A stretch of 20,059 nt of DNA, taken from contig CAZYWA010000085.1 of the NCBI GenBank assembly GCA_964650975.1, positions 1 through 20,059 on the forward strand, read 5' to 3'. Below the pieces are notes generated by a model. It was not told the origin of the DNA and did not search any database. It saw only the letters and a list, made by a program, of their open reading frames with translations. Below, in pieces: positions 15,735-20,059 of the stretch. The DNA comes from CAZYWA01 sp964650975 [NCBI: uncultured bacterium]. GTDB taxonomy: Bacteria; JADJOY01. Numbering within the stretch: the first letter of the stretch is position 1; every line of letters begins with the position of its first letter. The position numbers and the translations under genes were made by a program.

Positions 15735-16302
15735 GGTCGCCGTCGAACCAGGCCACTTCGTCGTGGCTGGCCTTGGCAGCGCTCGGCGAGGCGGCGTTCG
15801 TGGTTCTCATCGAGTGCAAGAAGTGGCGGAAGCCCGTGACGCGAGAGACGGTCCGCCTCCCCGTAGCGATGTGATCGGGAAGGGTAGGGAACCGTGCCCG
15901 GTGGCTGCCACGCACGATAGGTCGTCCCGTCCAGCGGGCTGCTGAAAATCGCCGGTTGAAAGGCGAAACCACCGTTCCGCGAGGGCAGTCTCGTCGGGAG
16001 CGGAGGCGGGTGTGCTCCGGAGCAGCGGCGTCGCGAGCGGGCCCCCGGCGGCTCGCTCCGCTTCGACGCTGATCCGCGAACGGCGACGCGCACTCCGCCT
16101 CTCGACGATTGCAATTCGCCACCCCGGGAGAGTCATCACGCTCTCTTGGACCGTGTTCGTCGACGTCGCGCGTGGCCCGGATCTCGCATTCCACGAGGGT
16201 CGGCAAAACCGCCGATCGTGAACGTCACGAGCTGATCTCGCAGCCGCGGCCGTTCATCTGTGGGCCTCCGGGCTCGCCGCCGTCCGTTCGACCGGGGGTG
16301 AC
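15735..16302. other. intergenic stretch of 568 bases, no gene seen
   Basis: Long open frames exist on both strands but have shadow-like composition (Arg/Ser/Pro rich) and no ribosome sites. No clear promoter, repeat or RNA gene is visible. The end contains GGGGGTGAC, the likely ribosome site of the radical SAM gene at 16303. Confidence 0.4.
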
Positions 16303-17757
16303 ATGTCGCTGAAGTTGCTGCTGGTGAACCCGTTCCTGAGCGGAGATTTCAGCGCCCTCAACCTCTCACTCACTGCGATCGGCAGCTACGTCAACGCGAG
16401 AACGCCGCACCGGGCCTCGATCTGCGACCTGGTCTTTCACCGTCGCGAGTGGCGCGAGCACCTGGCGCTGCAGATCCAAGCCAAGCGGCCCGACATCGTC
16501 GGGATCTCCTGTGACGCGCTCTACATGGGCCACATCCGCGCGGTCGTGGAGGAGGTTCGGCTGCGCCACGGCCTCCCGGTCGTGCTCGGGGGGCACCACA
16601 CCTCGACGACACCGGACGAGGTGATCTCGATCCCCGGCGTCGACGCGATTTTTCTCGGCGACTCGGAGCGGACCCTCGCCGAATACCTGGACCGGCGCAG
16701 CGCCGGAGCGTCGATGGAGGGGCTCACCGGAGTCTGGACGCGCGAGCCCGACGGGACCGTGACCAAGCGAGGATCCGGGCAGTTCGAGCCCGATCTCGAC
16801 AGCCTGCCCAGCCTGGATCACGACCTGTGGGAGGATCTCGATCTCTACTTCCGGTTCTTGGGAAGCCTCTACGCGATCGGCAGTCGCGGTTGTCCGTACC
16901 GTTGTACGTTCTGCGACGCACCCGGCCTCGACGATGCTGTGCCCGGCAAGTATTTCCGGCTCATCAACCCGCGCCGCTACGTCGAGGATCTCGCGAACGA
17001 CTACCAGCGCTACCAACACCGCGGCCTCAAGCTCTTCATGCTCTACGACTCGGTGTTCACCGTCGACACCGAATGGCTGCGTCAGTTCACCGATGCCTAT
17101 CGAGAGCATGGCCTCGATCGGAAGATCGGCTACTCGGTGTTCGCTCGCGCCGACAATCTGGATGAAGAGCGCATCCGGATGCTCGCCTCTTCGGGATGCA
17201 AGATGGTGCGCCTCGGCCTGGAGACGGGGGACGAGAAGATCCGCGCCGAGGTCTACAACAAGCGGATCAGCAACGCGCACATCTACGACGTCGTGCAGCA
17301 GGCCCACGCCGCCGGCCTGAACCTCACCACTTATTTCATCTTCGGGGGCCCCGGCGAAACGCGGAAGAGCTTCGATCGCACACTCCGCATGGCGTGGGAG
17401 CTCGACACTGCGCGAACGCCCTTCTACATCTACCGGCCCTTCACGACCAAGGGGCGCGAGCAGCTCGATCAGCTGGGCGGGAAGATCGACGAGCGGCGTT
17501 GGAACACCGCCGACGACATCAGCTTCGGCGCAGCGACCTCCGGATCCGATTGGGGACCGCGCACGGTCGAGGTTTACCAGGTGCTCGCCTACGCCATCAC
17601 GCTCGCGAGACGTTTCGTCCGCGAGCTCCGGATCAGGAAGCACCGCTACTTCCTCGACATGGCCAAGTACCTCTACCACGGCATGCGAGTCGGGCTGCGC
17701 CCCCGCTATCTCATCCCGTACTTTCACGTCTTCGCCGACGACGTACCGGCTCGCTGA
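16303..17757 (+). CDS. B12-binding-domain radical SAM protein
   Basis: 484 residues; ATG 16303 follows CGGGGGTGAC. Residues about 3-160 have the Rossmann-like cobalamin-binding layout of this family: KLLLVNPFLSGDF at the N-terminus, RPDIVGISCDALYM, LPVVLGGHHTSTTPDEV and GVDAIFLGDSERTLAEYL. The classical DxHxxG cobalamin-ligand motif is not visible, which is common in this group. The radical SAM domain follows: the cluster motif GCPYRCTFC gives C197, C201 and C204 (CxxxCxxC), then a (beta/alpha) barrel with KLFMLYDSVFTVD, GYSVFARADNLDEERI, MVRLGLETGDEKI and LTTYFIFGGPGETRKSFDRT. The enzyme reduces S-adenosylmethionine to start a radical reaction; the substrate is unknown and no pathway genes flank it. 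It stands alone on both sides, so it may be a single-gene unit. Confidence 0.92.
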   Translation: MSLKLLLVNPFLSGDFSALNLSLTAIGSYVNARTPHRASICDLVFHRREWREHLALQIQAKRPDIVGISCDALYMGHIRAVVEEVRLRHGLPVVLGGHHTSTTPDEVISIPGVDAIFLGDSERTLAEYLDRRSAGASMEGLTGVWTREPDGTVTKRGSGQFEPDLDSLPSLDHDLWEDLDLYFRFLGSLYAIGSRGCPYRCTFCDAPGLDDAVPGKYFRLINPRRYVEDLANDYQRYQHRGLKLFMLYDSVFTVDTEWLRQFTDAYREHGLDRKIGYSVFARADNLDEERIRMLASSGCKMVRLGLETGDEKIRAEVYNKRISNAHIYDVVQQAHAAGLNLTTYFIFGGPGETRKSFDRTLRMAWELDTARTPFYIYRPFTTKGREQLDQLGGKIDERRWNTADDISFGAATSGSDWGPRTVEVYQVLAYAITLARRFVRELRIRKHRYFLDMAKYLYHGMRVGLRPRYLIPYFHVFADDVPAR

Positions 17758-18047
17758 CTGAAGTCGAGCTCCAGGTCGGTTGCGCTGGGCCGACGCCACG
17801 GGCGCACTCCGGCCAGAGCAATGGAGCGATGACCAACGTCATGACGAACGGAGCGCTCCCCATCCATCCTCCACCGCCATCCACGATGGCACCCGCTGTC
17901 CCGCGTGAGCCAGCGCCACGATGGGTGAACCGGCTTGGATGGCCCATCCTGTGCGTCCGCAATCGCTTGCGGAGTACGACTCATCCTGGACGACGTTCTA
18001 CCGGGTATAGCCCCCTATCTGTTCGGCCTGGTGCTTTTTGCGGTCGG
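17758..18047. other. intergenic stretch, no gene seen
   Basis: The frames here are low-complexity Pro/Arg-rich shadows. A small GGAGCGCTCC palindrome is visible; no convincing terminator follows the radical SAM gene. Confidence 0.35.
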
Positions 18048-18137
18048 ATGTTTGGCACCCAGGTGCTCTTCGACGCGCTCTACGCCGACGGCTTCGAGAG
18101 CGGCGGCCTCGGCAATTGGACGCTCCACGTCCCGTGA
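18048..18137 (+). pseudogene. C-terminal fragment with DGFES tag
   Basis: From an ATG at 18048 the frame reads MFGTQVLFDALYADGFESGG, then LGNWTLHVP and a TGA at 18135-18137. The portion from DALYADGFESG to W is the same C-terminal tag that ends the propeller-Lcl_C protein (IFADGFEVGNANLWS). There is no signal peptide or domain before it. I read it as the last few codons of a deleted or truncated exported-protein gene; a free-standing 29-residue gene is less likely. Confidence 0.55.
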
Positions 18138-18351
18138 AGTGCCCGGTAGACCGCCACTCCGGTTCGTAGGGGCGGCCGTGGACCGTTCGGACGAGGACCG
18201 CGAGCCTCACGCACGCACCCGCCCGCGCGGCGACCGCCGGGCTCGCGACGCGCACGCAGTGGCCTCCTTCTGTCTCCATTTCGACCACCCACAGGTTGCA
18301 TGGCACGCAACGCGACGTGGTCGGGAGCCCGGCCGCCATGCGGTTCAGGAG
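18138..18351. other. short stretch, no gene seen
   Basis: I searched here for more of the sigma-54 activator ATPase (for example a 'FREDLYYRL' block) and saw none, so the deletion end point of that relic is probably near 18350. Confidence 0.3.
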
Positions 18352-18668
18352 ATCTGGCTCACGAAAGCGGCGCCGACCCAGCTGCGCGGCTAAGCCTGGC
18401 CCGGGAGCGTCCGGGAGCTCGGGAACATGAGCGAGCACGCCGTCGTGGTGGGCGCGGAGGAGATCGACTTCAAGGTCATGCCGCTGGTGCCGCCGACTCC
18501 CGGAAAACCCGAGACATTGCTGTCGGAAGTACCACCGCCGAGATGGAGCATCGCCTGATCCTTGCGACGCTGAGTGCGCTCGACGGCGACGAGCCGAAGG
18601 CAGCCCGGGCGCTCGGGATCAGCCTCAAGACGCTCTACAACCGGCTGACCGCGTTCAAGAGCGGATAG
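18352..18668 (+). pseudogene. 3' remnant of NtrC-family sigma-54 response regulator
   Basis: Read across frames, this encodes the end of an AAA+ sigma-54 activator and its Fis-type DNA-binding helix-turn-helix. Frame one, 18352-18510 or so: AAPTQLRG-stop-AWPGSVRELGNM, then EHAVVVGAEEIDFKVMPL. This aligns with the family pattern 'A..L..Y.WPGNVRELRN..E.AVV', and the stop TAA at 18391-18393 sits exactly where Tyr is expected. After a frameshift near the AAAACCC run (about 18500-18512), the second frame gives GSTTAEMEHRLILATLSALD, then KAARALGISLKTLYNRLTAF and a TAG at 18666-18668, the signature C-terminal Fis HTH of NtrC/ZraR-type regulators. The receiver domain and most of the ATPase are missing. 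The gene is dead unless the sequence has errors at both sites, and even then it lacks its 5' part. Confidence 0.8.
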
Positions 18669-18937
18669 GCGCACGCGCACCCGCGCCACGCACTCCGCTG
18701 TCTGTAACCGAGCTACACGAACCGTGTAAGAGCGGCGTGGGCGACCCGGGAGCGGTGAGGCCAGGACCGGCCCGAGGGACCCGGCGGGCACGAATGCGCA
18801 CCCACACGGCCATCGATTTCTCCGACGACGAGCGACGAGGCCAGGCCGCGTCCCGGCGCAACGAGTCGTTGCCGCGGCAGAACGAGGCCGGCACACGCAT
18901 TGCTGTTGCATTTGTGCGTTGCGAGAGGCTGACATCC

Positions 18938-19255
18938 ATGCCCGCGCTGGCGGATGCTGCGGAGGACGAGGCTTACCGTCCAAGCGTGCTGGCGCACGAG
19001 CTCAGGAACGCGATAACGAGTGCCGAGCTGTCGTTCGAGCTGCTCGCGGACGGTCACGTCAGCGTCAACGGCAGCACCAGCCAATCTCACCGACGCAGTT
19101 TGGCACGACTGGGCGACCTGATCGAGCGAGCGCTAACGGACGTCCGGCTCTCCTCCGGCGTCCGGGCGATTTCGGCGTCGCGCACCGCGGCGAAGCCCGC
19201 CAGCGGCGCTCACGCCGCGGCGCCGATGCGCGGCGGTTCGAATCGACTAACGTGA
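18938..19255 (+). CDS. histidine kinase fragment (HisKA/DHp only)
   Basis: 105 residues from ATG 18938, chosen because GAGAGG lies nine bases upstream; in-frame GTG 18737 and ATG 18794 would add a leader without recognisable domains. Residues about 15-80 form a dimerisation/phosphoacceptor domain: VLAHELRNAITSAELSFELL with the H-box His, then SQSHRRSLARLGDLIERALT and DVRL. The ATP-binding (HATPase) domain that should follow is absent; the frame ends in an Ala/Ser-rich tail that overlaps the 3' end of the convergent REC-GAF gene by 46 bases. As it stands it could be phosphorylated but could not phosphorylate itself. It is either a truncated remnant or, less likely, a free-standing phosphotransfer-like protein. 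Confidence 0.6.
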   Translation: MPALADAAEDEAYRPSVLAHELRNAITSAELSFELLADGHVSVNGSTSQSHRRSLARLGDLIERALTDVRLSSGVRAISASRTAAKPASGAHAAAPMRGGSNRLT

Positions 19256-20059
19256 GCCGTCGCGAGGGTCTCCAGCCGATGGGCGGTGTGCACCATCCCG
19301 CCGATCGCGCAGGCGACCATGTTGACGAACCGGACGTGGTGCTCGTTCAGCGTCGGCTCGCCCGTGCGCACGTGCATGGTGAGGACGCCGAGCACCTGTC
19401 CGCGGAAGACCACGGGCACGGCCAGGATCGATGCCACCTGCTTCACCCGGAACACTTCGCCCAGCTCGGACCTGAGCGCAGTCTCGGATCGGTCGTCGAT
19501 CAGCACCGGCTGGAGCGTCCGAACCGCTTGCAGGACTTCCGGATAGCGCGCCAGGTCGAGCTGCAAGCCGCGCGCTTTGGCGTCCTCCATGGACGCCGTG
19601 ATGGTGCCAATGCCGCGGCGCTCGTTGACGGCGATGATCGAGCACCGCGAGGCCGTCATCATGAGCCCGAGGCGCTGCGTGATGCGGAACAGGATCTCGC
19701 CCAAGCTCGCGGACTCGGTCACCTCGTGCAACGTGTCGAACAAGAGCTCGCTCTCGCGCCGCTGTCGCTTGAGCTCGTCGTGAAGCTGCTTGAACCGGAG
19801 CTGTGCGGCGATCCGTGCGTGCAGCACCTCGAACACCAGCGGCTTGGTCACGTAGTCGCTCGCTCCCGCCTCGAGCGCCGCGATCATGGTTCCGTTGTCC
19901 TCCAACGCCGACATCACCAAGATGGGTGTGCCGCTCATCTCGGGATGCTCGCGCAGCGCGCGCACCAAGCTGAGGCCGTCCATGCGCGGCATGCGCAAGT
20001 CGGTGATGACCAGATCCGGCAGGTTGACGACCGCCATGTCCCGACCCATTTCACCGTCG
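19210..20059 (-). CDS. REC-GAF response regulator, 5' partial
   Basis: On the minus strand the frame is open to the window edge: upstream of the ATG at 20049 it reads DGE, as expected inside a receiver domain (DGE..R..A....PDLVITD), so the gene continues outside. The visible REC part has the phosphoacceptor Asp in DLVITDLRMPRMDG (Asp codon at 19999-20001), ILVMSAL, and the Lys in DYVTKPL; the acidic pair of the first strand is beyond the edge. A coiled linker (FKQLHDELKRQRRESELL) leads to a GAF domain of about 140 residues (SLGEILFRITQRLGLMMTAS, ASILAVPVVFRGQVLGVLTM, FVNMVACAIGGMVHTAHRLE). It ends with FEPPRIGAAA and a stop at 19210-19212. It should take phosphate from a kinase and sense a small ligand or signal through GAF; no DNA-binding domain is seen in this part. 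Confidence 0.88.
   Translation of the reverse strand, partial: DGEMGRDMAVVNLPDLVITDLRMPRMDGLSLVRALREHPEMSGTPILVMSALEDNGTMIAALEAGASDYVTKPLVFEVLHARIAAQLRFKQLHDELKRQRRESELLFDTLHEVTESASLGEILFRITQRLGLMMTASRCSIIAVNERRGIGTITASMEDAKARGLQLDLARYPEVLQAVRTLQPVLIDDRSETALRSELGEVFRVKQVASILAVPVVFRGQVLGVLTMHVRTGEPTLNEHHVRFVNMVACAIGGMVHTAHRLETLATAHVSRFEPPRIGAAA

Noticed and set aside
15940-15965. GGGCTGCTGAAAATC resembling an insertion-sequence end
   Set aside because: No matching inverted partner and no transposase remnant nearby.
16366-17799. 477-codon minus-strand open frame opposite the radical SAM gene
   Set aside because: Shadow frame; the plus strand carries the intact CxxxCxxC enzyme.
1-20059. CRISPR arrays, tRNA/rRNA genes, transposases, toxin-antitoxin or phage-defence cassettes
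   Set aside because: Looked for repeat-spacer regularity, cloverleaf-like segments and hallmark motifs; none seen.

Overview
The window is GC-rich DNA (about two thirds G+C by eye) with dense gene packing, overlapping stop/start pairs and many proteins that carry Sec signal peptides. Sigma-54-type regulator debris, histidine-kinase and REC-GAF signalling genes, a TruC-type pseudouridine synthase, DUF1566/Lcl_C proteins and trimeric-autotransporter head repeats together suggest a free-living Gram-negative bacterium. A Myxococcota/'Deltaproteobacteria'-like or Pseudomonadota lineage fits, but the sequence alone does not settle which.

Positions 1-12263 read as a surface/secretome island on the plus strand. 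It starts with the 3' part of a beta-propeller gene (1-1047). Next come two tandem paralogues of 'DGG' repeat exported proteins (1359-2897 and 2897-4432), the first split by a single in-frame TAG. A gene-poor stretch follows, with a trimeric-autotransporter head relic on the minus strand (4582-4773). Then come a secreted SUMF1/FGE-fold protein (5260-6144), a small lipoprotein (6186-6575), two translationally coupled DUF1566/Lcl_C proteins (7105-7890 and 7887-9755; the second also has a YVTN-type propeller and a beta-sandwich), an unrecognised ORF without a signal peptide (9956-10486), and a membrane-anchored beta-propeller protein (10716-12263). A short motif of the type DGFES....W recurs at the end of one of these proteins, near the N-terminus of another and in a downstream fragment.

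Positions 12401-17757 are more ordinary: a single-domain REC protein, a small helical protein of unknown function followed by a strong hairpin, a TruC-type pseudouridine synthase, a second RluA-family protein whose catalytic HRLDR motif reads HRLGR, and a B12-binding-type radical SAM enzyme.

Positions 17758-20059 look like decayed sequence next to live signalling genes. There is a C-terminal fragment with the DGFES tag, a wrecked 3' end of an NtrC-family sigma-54 activator (one stop codon plus one frameshift), a histidine-kinase fragment that keeps only the phosphoacceptor HELRN helix pair, and, convergent to it on the minus strand, a REC-GAF response regulator that runs off the window end.

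I did not find a complete, clearly new multi-gene system. The most unusual items are the amber-split paralogue, the DGFES-type tag that changes position between proteins, the Asp-to-Gly pseudouridine synthase beside an intact TruC, and the eroded two-component relics.
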